From positions 2,982,586 to 3,046,585 of the forward strand of contig CM074807.1 in NCBI GenBank assembly GCA_037447605.1: a stretch of 64,000 nucleotides of DNA, read 5' to 3'. Within the stretch, counting starts at the first letter, position 1, and each line of letters starts with the position of its first letter. The notes under the pieces are model-generated. The model searched no databases and had not been told where the DNA came from. It saw nothing but the letters and a program-made list of their open reading frames with translations. Source of the DNA: Zygnema circumcarinatum. Its lineage: Eukaryota > Streptophyta > Zygnematophyceae > Zygnematales > Zygnemataceae. The translations under genes were made by a program, and so were the position numbers. Below, piece by piece: positions 1-14,600 of this stretch.

Positions 1-500
1 CACACCACGCGACATCAGGCTTTGTATATTTGACACCGCCAGGCAGCCCAGAGGCACGGGGTTTGAATGGTGCTACCTCAGCACTTCCAGTGCTCTGTTC
101 TCCTAACGAAAAGTGGGCGGGACCTGCATACGCGAATTCTCCCCCCCCTAGCTGCCTACCTCTGCCACGTTTTGCTTTGAAGAATAAGGAGATAAGTAAT
201 GCTCCAGCGGTCTTTTTTTCTTCTAAGTCAACCACTGTTTCTGGATTCACCTTACCTGTACATTCAGCACCGACCTCTCCTGCCCCTGCCGCTGCTGCTG
301 CTACGTCAAGAAATGTCTTCGAAGCGCACTCTTTAGATGCGGGGCTTGTGAAGCGAGAGCGACCCCAACATGCGGAGAGGTCTGTCGCAGGCTGCCCACG
401 ACGGATGCTTGACATGGATGGAGCATCAACCATCGGAAGCGTTGGAGTTGACAGAAGTCATGCGACTCAAAGCCTGAAGAAGCTGCTTCAGATATTGTAG
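1..500 (+). CDS. PNRC-like proline-rich protein, C-terminal part (5' end outside window)
   Basis: The frame is open from the left edge to a stop at 498-500, so this is the last exon, or its end, of a gene that starts outside the window. The protein has a WAGPAYANSPPPSCLPLPRF segment near residue 30 of the visible part, a low-complexity Ser/Ala/Pro stretch, and an end reading ATQSLKKLLQIL. The (G/A)xxxxxSPPPSxLPxP pattern resembles the PNRC family, whose proline-rich motif in animals binds the decapping activator DCP1. Plant proteins that pair this motif with a C-terminal (A)TQxLKxLL helix are known to me only as uncharacterised. A link to mRNA decapping is inference. The true exon start cannot be fixed; an acceptor may lie at about 50. 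Confidence 0.6.
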   Translation, partial: HHATSGFVYLTPPGSPEARGLNGATSALPVLCSPNEKWAGPAYANSPPPSCLPLPRFALKNKEISNAPAVFFSSKSTTVSGFTLPVHSAPTSPAPAAAAATSRNVFEAHSLDAGLVKRERPQHAERSVAGCPRRMLDMDGASTIGSVGVDRSHATQSLKKLLQIL

Positions 501-2602
501 ACGAGGTCGCAGGAAGGTAGGGTGGGACCGAGGCGGTTGGAGAGGAAGTCGAAGATTTGTAGGGCGGGCGTAGAGATTGGTGACTATTGGTAGCCTTGTG
601 TGTTTACATGGCTGAGGGGCTGCCTCCTTTTTGAATGGTAAGCTTCTCGTACGAGCCGAAGGCTCTGCCGTGTATTTCACTGATAATAGGGTTGTCCTTA
701 GGTTCCAGCACGCACTTGTCGCCCATGCTTGGGTTGTAAATAGGTGTGGAATAGTTCTCTGCGGGAAGCTCAGATTTGTTTTTTCGGTGTCTGCTGTGAG
801 AAATTCGGAGTCTGTCTGTTGAGATTTGGGAAAGAGTGTAGGCTGAAAAGCCAGCTATGACGCGTATGGAGATAAGAAGGCGAGGGTGTCTTAACTGCGG
901 TTGTGGAGAGGAGTATATATGTAGAGATTTGAATGGAGTCAAGAATGTTGCAGGAAGATTGGGATCAAGAGAATCGTGTCATCTGAGAGACTGACGAAAG
1001 GGAGTATAGAAGAAGGCATGACTGAGTGCGAGAGTGGAATGAGCGGAAGTGAGAAATGCATGTCATTACAGAGGTGGTGGGGACAACGGGGGAGGGTCTG
1101 AGTTGTAGTGGAGCGTTTGAAAACAATTGCTATGTGTGGCAGGAGGTTTTTACCTGAGAGGAGAAAGGAGTGTAAAAGAGCAGTATGGGAGACGGTGAGA
1201 GCGGGGGTAATACGAGTGGGAATAGCATATCATTAGAGAGCTAGTGGAGAGCGGGGAGAGAGGGTGAGACCGGAAAATATGTGGAGGCAGTTGTGCCCTG
1301 CCGGAAACTTTGAACATGAGCGATGGAATCGAGCAGCATCTGCAGAAATTCTTGCGGAACGGCATTGAAATAAGGGAGAACGTAGGAGACCGGGAAGGTC
1401 GTTATGAGGAGGTCCGATTGGAAGGGATGTTGTTCAAATGACAATTATATTTCGCAATGCAAAGGGTGCATTTGATGTCTGCCAGATGATGTTGAAGATT
1501 GGAAACATACAACTGGTTTGTGTCGAAACTGATATGAAAAAGACGTGGAAATGTGAAAATGTTTTGTAGAATATTGAAATATGCATCTTTGTGCACAAAT
1601 GGATGAAAATTATCCACTGAAAAAAGATCTTCAAAAATAATGTGTTTGTGGGAAACAGGAATTAGTCAATTTCTGTCCTATCAAAAAATGATTGGAAGTG
1701 TACAACAGGTTGGATATGAGAAAGAGCACGAAACGTTGATCTATAAACAAAATGTCATTCATAATCAGTACTGTTTCAATTTTATGGGAGAGGAACGAGG
1801 GAAGAATGCAAATTAGACGCACACATCTTGCTCCAATCCACGTGGGAAGATTGATGAAGGAGGGAAGGATCCAGCAACGAAATAAGGAAATGAGAAGGAG
1901 CCTCTTCTTCGCTGCATCTCACCGCGTTAAGGAAACGGACGTTATCAAAGAAGAGCTCAACCACCTTTGCAAACGAAACCTGAATAGAGTAAGAGTCTCG
2001 AATATTGCAACGAATAATCCTCCATACCAGGTAAGAACCTCAGGGACCGAGTAACCAAGAATAGATTGTCAATATAGACAACTCAATCGGAAGAAATGAA
2101 ATCAATTAAGCTTTACAAAATAAAATATTACCACTCTCCTCGATGCCACATCTCTTCTCTCCTCCAATAAATACAAACAGAGACCGCTCATCCACCCCTG
2201 ACAATACGACGGCCACGAGACACGTCCACTGATGTCCCTTAAATTCAAACGACTGCCAATATGACAGCAAAATTCTATTGTCGATTGAATACCCCCGGAT
2301 GAGCAAATTCAACAGCTAGATATCCCTATCAAACAACCCTTTTATACAAGCCATATTTCTTCTTCCTTCTGCATTCACGGCAGCCAGCTAGCTGCCCAGC
2401 TATCACTCGTATCAACAAAACTCCTCACCAGAGGCTCGTCACATTATTTCGCATCATTGCACACCCTTAAGTGATGAAGCAATGGGAGAACAACAGCCTC
2501 ATAATGGCGGACATTGACATCTTGACATAATGCCATGATGTGCATACTCAATTACCAAATGATTGCAGCTGACACATGAATTCAATGAAAGCCATGTACC
2601 AC
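501..2602. other. Intergenic region between convergent genes
   Basis: This lies between the PNRC-like stop and the end of the E2 gene. I see only short, unsupported open frames on both strands. It should hold the 3' UTRs of both neighbours. No repeat or RNA gene was recognised. Confidence 0.5.
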
Positions 2603-4357
<1,755 letters not shown>

Positions 4358-5648
4358 TGTGGCTTGCGAGCAGATAGCTCAGAATCTCAACCAAACGTGC
4401 ACTACATGAACAGTCTTTTTCCGGCTTCTGAGAAAAAAAAAAATCACCTCTGCATCGCCACCATTGCCTGCTGCATGCCCTTCAAACTCCCTCCCTCCCC
4501 TACTCCTCCATCGTTTCCTCCAGCACAATCAGCTCAAGACTCTGTAAGCACCTGTGCGCTAGCCGTCCCTCATATACATATATACATACATATATCCTTC
4601 CCTAACCCCCGTCCCGCCCACTGACCACTGCCCACTGCCCACTGCCCTCTGCCCACTGCCCACTGCCCACTCCCCTGCCCTGCCCTGCCCTGCCCTGCCC
4701 TGCCCTGCCCTGCCTGCTTTTCTGAGCCTGCAAGCGAGGGAGCAGCCCAGCAAGAGAGGACCCTGCAAATGGACAGTGCCCCTTCTGTGGGCGGTGTCCG
4801 TACATTCGTACACTCGTACGGTCATATGAAATGTACGGTACAACTCCCTCGGCTCTATCGCGGCGGAGAGAGTGAGAGTTCAGTTACCGGTGGAGCGCGC
4901 TTGAAGGGGAAGGAAGGAAGGAACAAAGGAGGGCAATGGCACATACTGACATACAGTACTTCATCCTCAAAAAAACTAAGTGTTGGGTTGTGGCGGCTTC
5001 AGGAGCTCTGCGGGCGAAAGGTTTTGGTCGTGTGTTAACTTTGCAAGGAACTTGGAATGATGTGAGCGAGCCAATGATGTTGTGGTGAAGGCACGCACCA
5101 AAGGAGCAGTTCTAGAGACAACGAGGATGGCAACTAACGGAGGGTGAAGAGAGGGCTCAACCGGTAAACCGCCATGATGGGATGGTGTTTTCTCATCACC
5201 CTCTAGTGAGGGAAACAGGTCATGAAAGCCATGTAGCGTGAGCGCCTCGTGAAACAACTTCAACGTGATTTTATCCCTCTCATTGCATTCTTTGATTTTC
5301 TTTTTCCTTGTAAGTTTTCTCTGCAATACCCACTAACACACGCGTGCCAAACTTTCTAAGTATAGGCATGTGACCTCTGTACTTATTTGCCAGGATCACC
5401 AACTACTACCACACCCTAAAATCAGCCTTTCCTGCCGTCTATAGTTTAAGCTCTCTCATCCAAAAATCATCAAAGGCATCTGAAGCTGTCAAACGCAGTT
5501 CTTTAAGTATGAGTGAATGCAACATGCGGAGACACTTCTTGCTTATTTTGCAGTTCTATCAGTGGACGGGAGAAGAAATTGAATCAAAGAAATATTGCAA
5601 ATTTGCCTTCCAAAAGTTGCAAAGAGGAACATGAAGGTGAGGCTCTTC
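4358..5648. other. Intergenic: E2 5' region and PR-1 3' region
   Basis: This region holds the E2 promoter/5' UTR with the simple repeats at 4611-4716, and the 3' flank of the PR-1-like gene. No further coding exon was recognised. Open frames here lack similarity to anything I know. Confidence 0.4.
4611..4716. repeat. Compound microsatellite, CCCACTG 7-mers then CCCTG 5-mers
   Basis: About seven copies of a CCACTGC-type heptamer run into about nine copies of TGCCC. The array lies roughly 250 bp upstream of the E2 start codon, so probably in its promoter or 5' UTR. A short (AT/CA)-rich stretch at 4570-4600 precedes it. Confidence 0.85.
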
Positions 5649-7920
5649 TCAGAACGGTCTTCGGTGGCCTGCCCCGAGATCGGCCGCCGGTGAATAGTTG
5701 CAAACAAAAAACTGAGCGACGCCCTTGAAGTCTCCATGATAAGGACAGAACACCTGCATCGAGAAACATACGTCTGAATGAATTCTGTAAGCGTAAATCA
5801 AGCAGAGTGAAGTATATCCATAGCTTCAGATACATTTCTGTGTTTCCTCCTACCAATCTCTTCCATTGCCTCAACTTCTTCCCTCGTTAGCTAATAGAAG
5901 CTTTGGAAATAGCTGGAGGTAAGCAAAAGGACAGAGTAATGCAGACAAACCGGAGGGGAGATGGAGATTGATAGCAGCAGTGAATGGAGTCACCCTCACC
6001 TCCCCGCAACCAATTCTGGTAGTGTTCCGCCAAACCACCTGCAGATAAGCTGCACAATTCTCATCCTTGTCTCCTACACAGTGATTCCGTGCACGATTGT
6101 ATAACTCCTTCTGCTCCCACCAGCCATCATCATTCATGCTTAACAATTAGGTTGGCGACGCAAAAAGTAAGAGAAAGATGAGATACTTCGTTTGAATATA
6201 GAAAGAAGAACGCAGCCATGTTCCTGTTCTTTGCATCATAGTGCATAGACTGTTCTGCAGATTGAGCGAGCTCCTTAAATAGTCTCTTTCCCGACTTGAT
6301 CAGTTAGTGCCTCCGGACAAAAATACAACAAGGAATCTCCATGTGAGAATAAACTATTCCTTCTGACGGCTTCAATGAAAATCACCTGTTTCCTCCAATT
6401 CTCAACGGCTTCTTCCAGGGTCCATGCCTCTCGGCCATGCTCGTAAACACCCCAGAACACATTCTCTCCATATTGTTCATTATCTTCATTGAACTCGGGC
6501 GAGCAGTTCAAGTTTTGCCCGATAGAGTCTGCATGCCTTTGGGCGAACCGAGCCAGGGAGGCATCCCATGACAGCGGGGCATCGGAATAGAGCCGCTTTC
6601 TGGCCAACATCCAGCAACTGTCACTTCATCATGAAGTCATCTTGATAGTGTGAACATCGCGATTCAGGACCAACTGACATTCACCTCTTCGGCAAAATAA
6701 GGTCAAAAGTTGAAGTGTTTCAATGCAACGGAACAAACGTAAGCGATAGCTCTTGCGGTCGCTTAATGCTAAACAAAACATCTGTGAGGGTACAATTCAT
6801 CGGTTCAGGCAACAGCTCAACATAACATTCAAAGAGATCGAATTTATGGCTCCCACTAAATCCATGCATTGCTGATTTTCTTATTGTATTGAACACCCGG
6901 GAGTGCAGACTTTTCTTAGGCTTCCATCACGCATGGTAACGTACTAACCAAGGGAGCCGAGGACGGACCTCTCCTCATTGTGAGCAGAAAGCCAACGCCT
7001 AATTGATCGTTTATCGTAGTTCAATAAGCGCCTCCCAAATGGCCGATGAATATAATCTTCGTTACGCACAAACGGACTCACCTGATAACCCAATTGACTC
7101 TGCACAAGTGGCAAAATTAGCATAGCATGAGTCAAACCGTGCATGCAGCGTAGGCAAGGACAAGCGCAATAAGCAAGAATACGTCAGACCTGTGCAATGT
7201 CTGTAATCTGAAAGATACCAGCTTAGGTGGAATGGCACGAAAACAGTCTGAGCTGACATATGCAGTTTAATTTAAGCTGCGTGGAATAAAAGTTCGAAAA
7301 AAAAATCATTAAAATATCTACAAGCGCATTCTCGAAAGTGGATGGAACTTGGTGAAAACTACCGCTATCATCCAGTCTTCTCTAATAGAGTTTATCCGGT
7401 CAACGTATTTGGAATAAGAACAAGCACAGGGTACATTAAGCTATGCCTTATCGCTCAAGCTATCACTACCGTTTGACTATTTGAGGATCAGCACCTTAAT
7501 GATAGGCTGCTCACCAACACAACACTTACCAGTACTATAAGGTCCAAAAGGGCAATGACATGACATTATCACAATCAATAAGTGGCATACGCTGAATTCT
7601 CTCTAAAATGCGAGAAACGTGAACCTTAAGGTATACAGGGAACCCACTCTGCGAATGTGCGCCCGTGTCTCAGTTGGCGTAAGTGAGCCTCGTCCTCTTA
7701 CAATAGCCACAGGCAGCTGATTCGCTGACGCATCTGTACAGGATCAAGCTACTTGCAACTTGTTTGAAGAAAATTCATGAACAATGAAATGGGCATAGAA
7801 AAAACACAGAAAAGCACAATATTTTTCAAAGCAATGTTCCAGCTACGACATACCGTGAATAACCGAGCTGCAACCGCCACAGGCGAGTAAGGACAACACC
7901 AACAAACACAGTCTTCTCAT
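5649..7920 (-). CDS. Secreted PR-1/CAP superfamily protein
   Basis: This belongs to the CAP (SCP/TAPS) family, which includes plant PR-1: secreted, sterol-binding or antimicrobial proteins. Exon 1 (7854-7920) encodes a signal peptide, MRRLCLLVLSLLACGGCSS. A following exon gives RRWLSAHNEERSVLGSL, the CAP N-terminal helix. Next come LSWDASLARFAQRHADS and QYGENVFWG (exon ending at 6386), CAAYLQVVWRNTTRIGCGE (6000-6110), and a last exon (5649-5723) with FFVCNYSP and the terminal RRPF. The QVVW, RIGC and CNYxP signatures are intact. Both histidines of the usual CAP tetrad appear absent: HYTQVVW reads AYLQVVW, and no His precedes YGEN. The junction between about 6950 and 6610 does not join in phase with a plain GT-AG choice, so a small exon may be missing. 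Confidence 0.8.
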
Positions 7921-8601
7921 TGTTGCAATGCGCAGGGGCCCTTCACTGCTGCTCTGTCATTGGCAACCAGAAGCATGAGAGCGAACTTCTTTTAAAGAAG
8001 GGCAGCCATGAGCCACCTTTGCCTGCTCCTCGTCCAGGAAGCCATCCATCCATCCATCCATCCATCCATCCATCCATCCATCCATCCATCCATCCATCCA
8101 TCCATCCATCCATCCATCCATCCATCCATCCATCCTTCCTCCGCACATGCATGCATGCATCATCGTCCTACCGTACAGCTCCGTCCGTACGATGCGGTTG
8201 TACAAGAGCACCACAAATTGATAGATCAACTTTTAATCCGTTGGTGGATCTTGACCAATTCAGAGTTAAACGGGCCGGTCTATGCAGGATGGTGATCAAT
8301 GGCCGTACAATCAAAATCTGTCGCAACAGCCAATGAGATGCGCTTATTTCACACGAATTTCAAATATCTGGCGAAACTGGGACCATAGATCTGTTGTGGT
8401 CAACGCCACGGATCCACTCCAGTCAACGCCTGGTCCCGCCTGCCGCTGCGATACTCCCGCGCCGGTGACAGTGAGGGAGAGCGGGCGAGCGGGAGCGGGA
8501 GAGGGAGAGGGAGAGGGAGAGGGGGAGAGGGGGAGAGGGAGAGGGGGAGAGGGAGAGGGAGTTGGAGGGAGAGGGAGAGGAAGGAGGAGCAGGAGGGCGC
8601 C
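7921..8601. promoter_or_regulatory. Divergent promoter region between PR-1-like gene and SEC6
   Basis: The 680 bp separates two start codons pointing away from each other. It contains a (CCAT)n microsatellite and, directly before the SEC6 ATG, a GGGAGA polypurine tract (about 8470-8590). The tract probably lies in the SEC6 5' UTR. No TATA box was assigned. Confidence 0.5.
8042..8134. repeat. (CCAT)n microsatellite
   Basis: About 23 uninterrupted copies of CCAT sit about 120 bp upstream of the PR-1-like start codon. Length polymorphism between individuals is likely. Confidence 0.95.
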
Positions 8602-11600
8602 ATGAACGATGCGCTCATCGAAGCGCAGGAGGCGGCGGCGCGCGAGCTCGCGAAGCTGCTGCCCTCGCCCGACCTCCTCGCCAACATTGCTGCGGTCAGG
8701 GCGGACTATGCCGCTCGCCAGCAGGTGCGCAGGAGCAGGCTTGGAAGGGCCGGGGGATGTGGGAAGTCCTCGTCCTTTGGCTCGGGTCGTAGAGGAAGAT
8801 GTGGTTAGGCCTGAGCGCGTCAGACAAGCGCTAAGGATGCAACCTGTTGCTTGTCTATGCCCTGGGAGTTCAGGATTTTCTTGTTGAATTATCTCTGAGA
8901 AGCAGGGCTCAAGCTTGCATTGTATCGCAAGAGCAGATCACGGGCTGCGGGTCGATGTATTTAAGGGAGCCGCGCCATAGAGCGACAGAGGGATAAAGCA
9001 ATGCAGCATCACTTGAGCCATAAACGAGTGCTAGGTGACATTGGCTCTAGCTATAGAATTGCTTACAGGGTTTGGACATACTTTCTCAAGTTATCCATTT
9101 AGCATTCGTCCTGTATTGGCATCTATTGCTAGGTTTTGTGTTTCTGTATGGTGCTTAACACTGCAGTCTTTTACGAAGAATGCAACATGCTCGAGGTACT
9201 GGATGGCGGCTCAATAAGTTTTCCTCAGATGCCATTCTTCCCTTCCTGCGCATAGATTTTTTTGAGTCAATGAAACGACCTGGGCAGGGTTCGCATTGAG
9301 TATAATTAAAAAACCGCACGCTGCAAACCGCAAACCGCTGTTGTAATTAAATTTCATGTTTTGAGGTGGGTGCATGGTTGTTTTAAACTTTTAATTAGTT
9401 GTTTTACCAACTTGCAAAAGACTCACCTTATTTCAATTATTTCGCATCGAGGAGAATGTGCCCGAATTCCGTCTGACAAAAAATTACTTTTTGTATAGAC
9501 GTCTTCTAATTCACGTTTCATGACACAAGGCATAGTTGGAGGTATTGCGTTTGTTCTCAGAATAAGATAGAGAAAATTGGGCAGCCTTTAACAGCAATGT
9601 TTGAGCTTCTGGCAAAACTTACAAATCCTGATTCTCAGGTCGTGCAATTGTTTAGAATAAAAATTATATTCATGCACAGTATTGCCGCGTACCCTATTGC
9701 TAGCATTGTCTTTTCGTTACTTCATTCTTACTGCAGTGTCTGAGTGGAACCATCGCTTATTGTTAAAGATTGAGCTTGCATTCGATTTCCAGCACCTCTG
9801 ATTAAAACGTATTTCTTCTTCGGTTTGAGGGCTAACAGGCGAATGATGCACAGTTGAGCTCCAGTGTGACATCACAGGTGACGTCAGACCCCTTTTGCAC
9901 CAGTCCCTGCAGCGAAGAAACTTCTGTTCAGGCTGCCCATAACTTTCTTCCTTTTGAACAGCAGTGTGCAGTTTAGTTTCTTTTTAGTCCATTTTGTATT
10001 TTGTTTAACTAATTTAATTGTGTTGTTGGTACACGTGTTCAGGTGGAACATGCTCGCACTGGCATCGATGCTTTGTCAAAATCACAGGCCACCATTGTTT
10101 CTTTGCGCCAGAATTTTGTAACGATCGAAAGGTAAAAATTTCTCTCGCTCTCTCTCTCTCTCTCTTTTCAATCACAAACTGAATAAGGTTTATGCATCCG
10201 TTTAGACTTTTCAGTATAAGAGGAAGCTGTCACTGTGAGCTTACTCGTCTAGAGTTGTCTTCAGCAACAACATTCAAAAGGCATAAAGCCTGCAGAGGGA
10301 AGATAATGAAGGCTAGGTGGGACCTTGCAGGCTGTGTAAAGAATGCGATGCTTTGATCGAGAATCATGACCTTATCCAGAAGCTCAGCGTTGTGCGCAAT
10401 AACCTCAATACAACGCTCAAGGTGAGAGAAGTGGCCTTTGTTGAACTGTGGAGTTAGGCATCCCCTGAACTCAAACTTCCCTCTCTCGTACTTTTCTGCG
10501 GTCTCCTGCTTTCACAGAAGGATGTATACAAGGAAGAAGGAATGAAATAGTATTGATGCATACCAAAAGACATTGCACCTTTCTTTTTGGCTGGAAAGCT
10601 TGTGGTGCATCTCATAACATGGCTGTTGCTGTGAATTGTCACAAAGTCTCTGCACTATTTCCAGCATCGCACCTTCATAGCAAAAGCCATGCAGCGAGAA
10701 GGGGTATCTCATGGACATTCAACTATCGCTTGCATCGTCTTGATGGCTTTAGCAACTTTTTTTTTTCATTATGGTGCTCGATTCCCAACAGCGCTTCCCT
10801 AAGTCTCCACTGTGTTCTTTGAAGAGGAACAAACTTCCTGTGTGTGTGTGTGAAACTTCTTCGTGCCTATGTTACCAACCTTTGGTCTTGATGTAACTCT
10901 CTTTTGGGGAGGCTCTCTCCTTGTGCAGGATGTAGAGGGTATGCTATCAATCGCAGTGGAAGCTGCAGAGGCGCGGAATTCATTGGAGGAGTCAAAGGAG
11001 CTCATCAGGACGTATGAGGTGCTTTGCTACCTCCTATTAGGGGCCCTAAAGGGAGATTCTTCACTGTGAAGCGGTACAGTCCTGCTGCAGTCAGTCTCGT
11101 TCTTTATAGAGAGCCCCTCCTCAGTTTGATCGAGCATCTCATCTGATGTTGCGGACCTCTGTAAGACCTCACAGTCTTTAGATGTGAAACAAACCCATTG
11201 TTTATAGATGGAGAGTTTTGCATCATTGTTCTCATTTTCCCTTCTCTTTGAGCAGCATTTGACTGCTTTGGAGGGCAAGCGGCGATTCGCTCTCGCTGCT
11301 GCAGCTTCTAGGCCCGAGGAAGCAGGGAAGCTGAGGTGGGAGAGGGGGGCCCTACTTGCTTTCCTGCTAGAGAGGGAGTGGATAGAGATAGTGTGCAGAT
11401 GACGACTTTCCAATGTGAATCCGATAGAAGCATTGCTACTTAGTATGTTGGATTACGGGTTGAACTTTCTGGACCATGGTCTATACCACGCATGGTTCTT
11501 ATTGCTCTTTGGGTAGTTTGTTAGGTGAGTAGCGGAGGGACATAAGTTTGAAGGACTTTAAATCCAGTTCAAGCTGTAACCTGAAAGCCGTTGCATAGCA

Positions 11601-14600
11601 CTCGAATTTTGTTTACCGACCTTCCAATAGCTCCTTGGCTAGAGATATGTATCTCCTTTCATCGCATGCATCGTTAATGCCTTCAGCTGCGGTTGTTCCA
11701 TTCCGTAGCCTTTCAGATCTTTCCATTATCAGAGTTCAGTTCGTGGTTTCGTTCTGGCCAATGTCTGAACCTGTTCTTGGGCTGCAGGGAATGTCTGGAG
11801 GATGTGGGCCGTACAAAGGAGATATTTGAGCAGACTCTGTGGGGATATATCGCCGACTATTTGCACCTTGCAAAGGAGAGGTTAGAGTCACTTGAACCAC
11901 AATAATATTGCGATTTTGCCTGCCTGAAGCTGGATAAAGGCTTGTCAATTTCTCCCTTCCCGCGAGCTTTCCATTGTTGGCGGAGGATTAGCGTTGGGAA
12001 TTGTCAAACCTTTCCAATGCTTTCGCCAGTCAAATTGAGTTTGCCAATTTGTGCTGGTATTGAATTTGGAAGATGGAAAGAGAGAGATGAGAGAGCTCCC
12101 AGTACTGATCTTGGCTGAAATCGATCGACTCTTGTAGGCCCCCTTTTGCTATGTCCTTTTCAGTCCTTGTCCTTACTTTGTTTATTGAAGGCTGCTCCTT
12201 AGAGTCAGAATGCAGTGCTGACAAAGGAAAGGATATCTGTCCTAACTTGATTCATCAGTGGGAATCTGGGGGGCATTGCAGACCTCAAACTCTAGTGCGG
12301 GCTTTGACGTGAGTGCTCTGCAACTGTATACCTTTCCTTCTTGTTGAATGCTGATATTGAATTTTGGTTGGTTGTTTGGTTGGTTTGTCCAAAAAAAAAT
12401 GGGAATGGTTCCCTTTGCTTGCATCCTAACAGTCGGTAGCCCTTTGTGGGGAAAATCCATTGTTTTGTGAATGCCAAGAGGCATCTTATGCAGAAGAAGT
12501 AATCGGAAGCGTAATTCTAGTTCGTGAGCATGAATAGTTAGCAAGCTAGTTTGGTTAGCCAGGGAGAAAGAAATGATGAGTGGTTTCTGGATGCATTGGC
12601 AGAGTCGTGGAGATGCAGGAACTGTACGATGAGCAGGTGAGAGAAGAAGCGGCGGAGACCCGCAAAGGGGCGGAAGTTACATCGCCCCCAAAGAAGGGGC
12701 TCAGCTACAAAGACAAAGCTTACGAGCAGATACAAGTCGCAGCGCAAAACAGGTTCAAAAAACTCCTCACCAAGGTAAAAGCAGCTCATGGCTCCAATCT
12801 TCAATATGTTACCCATTCATGGGATCACTATGCAACTGGATTGGCTTTTGTGTCATCTGCAAGGGTCCCTTTGATCATCTGGTCTATGTTGCTTCTATCT
12901 TTCCCTCTCCCTCTCCCTCTCCCTCTCTCTCTCCCACTGTCTTGTTGGGCTCGTTAGGGAAGCAGCAACGTTGAGTCGTTGAAAAATTGACCAATTTGTA
13001 GAACAGCGACAACAGGTGCCTCGCTCATGCTGACAATAACGAACTTTGCCGTTTTGTGCAGCTGGTCAATGAAGATATGAAATTGGCATTAGAAGAAGCA
13101 ACTGCGGTAGGTGCTCCTATCATTTTACCATTTTACTTGCGAGCCAGAATCTGGTCAAATCATCTCACTTGAGATTAGTCAGAGGACTGTAAATAAAGTC
13201 TGCTTCCCTTTTTCCCACTGCCCGTGGTCTTGCCCTTCACAGCTTCTTTTAACCATGAAAGTTTTGCAGCTCTACTAAAAGCAAGTCTTATAAGCAACAA
13301 TAGTCCACTGCCCTTTTTTGCAGATTTCAAGTGAGCTGGCGGATGTGTATGATTATGCAGCCCCTTGCTTTCCTCCAAGGTGAGCTTCATTTCTCGCTCC
13401 CTCCCTTTCCCCTTCTTTTTTTTTTTTGTTATTCATAACCTTTCGTACCTTGAAGTGGAGTAGCTCTCTCAGATCCGGAGTTGTGTGGTTTATTTTTCCT
13501 GACATTTTCTTGAACTAGATCAGATAAGTCTCACTCTTCCACCACTGCCTTTTTTCTTGTTCACGTTGAGGCTGGAAAAGCCCGATGTAAAGCATAGTCT
13601 GACACTTGACTATGGCTGCAATTTGCTGTAGGTATGAACTGTTCAAGTATGTTGTACAGCTATACACGAGCCATTTTGTGGAGATGCTCCAGAAGTTTGG
13701 GAATCGGGCGGCAGATATTGACAATTCAGACATCCTACAGGTGTGCCTGCAGACATTCCCTTAGTGCTCGAAACGCCCCTTATTCTTCATTTTCTCTTCT
13801 CTATCTCTAACCCTGCGCAAACCATTCTTTGAGCTCCTATAGATACTCGTTTTCGCCTTCTTTACTGTGTTTTTGACCTTTTCGAATGATCTCTTTGTGC
13901 TTTGGCAGCTGATGGGATGGCTAAATAAGACCGAAGATCAGATGATAGAGTTGGGAGTGGAGGAGTCAGTAGCTACTGCTCCTGCAGAGAGTGGGGCTTT
14001 GGAACCGCTCATAGAGGAATACGTGAAGCGGATGTCGACCAGTATGAGGGTGCGTCCAACTCCCTATAGCCACACTCTTCCTTGTCCTTTTCATTGCTAC
14101 TTATTTCCCAATGTGTTTACACTCCGTGTATCCTCCCACAACTCATCTGACCTCCCTAGTGGTTCTCATTCAGCCCTTGAATCTGTACTTCTTTTTTGCG
14201 TGTGTTATAGTTTTGGTTGGCCAAGTCTTGGTCAACTCCATTGCGAAAGAGAGAGAGAGAGACAGAGAGAGAGAGAGCGAGAGAGAGAGAGAGTTGTTCC
14301 CTAACTGGTTTGCGAGGCCGGTGCTGCAGACGTGGCTTATCAACATGTTGGAGCGAGACAAGGTGAGCGATTGCCCAGCCCCAAACTTCTCATTCTTCAT
14401 ACGTTTCTATTCTCCACCCAGACTCTATCCTTCGACAACCATCACCGACTGTTACTTGCACGTGTTTCCCTTTCCAACATAGCCATCATGTTCTGCAGCC
14501 ACTCCTTAGTTCAAAGCCTTTCATAACGCCACATTGTGCCCCCCAACCATGGCTCAATTCGATGCATCCCATCCCATGACCTATGTCATCTGCACATGTC

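Noticed and set aside
7943-8336. His-Pro-Ser-Ile and Met-Asp-Gly-Trp repeat peptides
   Set aside because: Simple translation of the (CCAT)n microsatellite in three frames.
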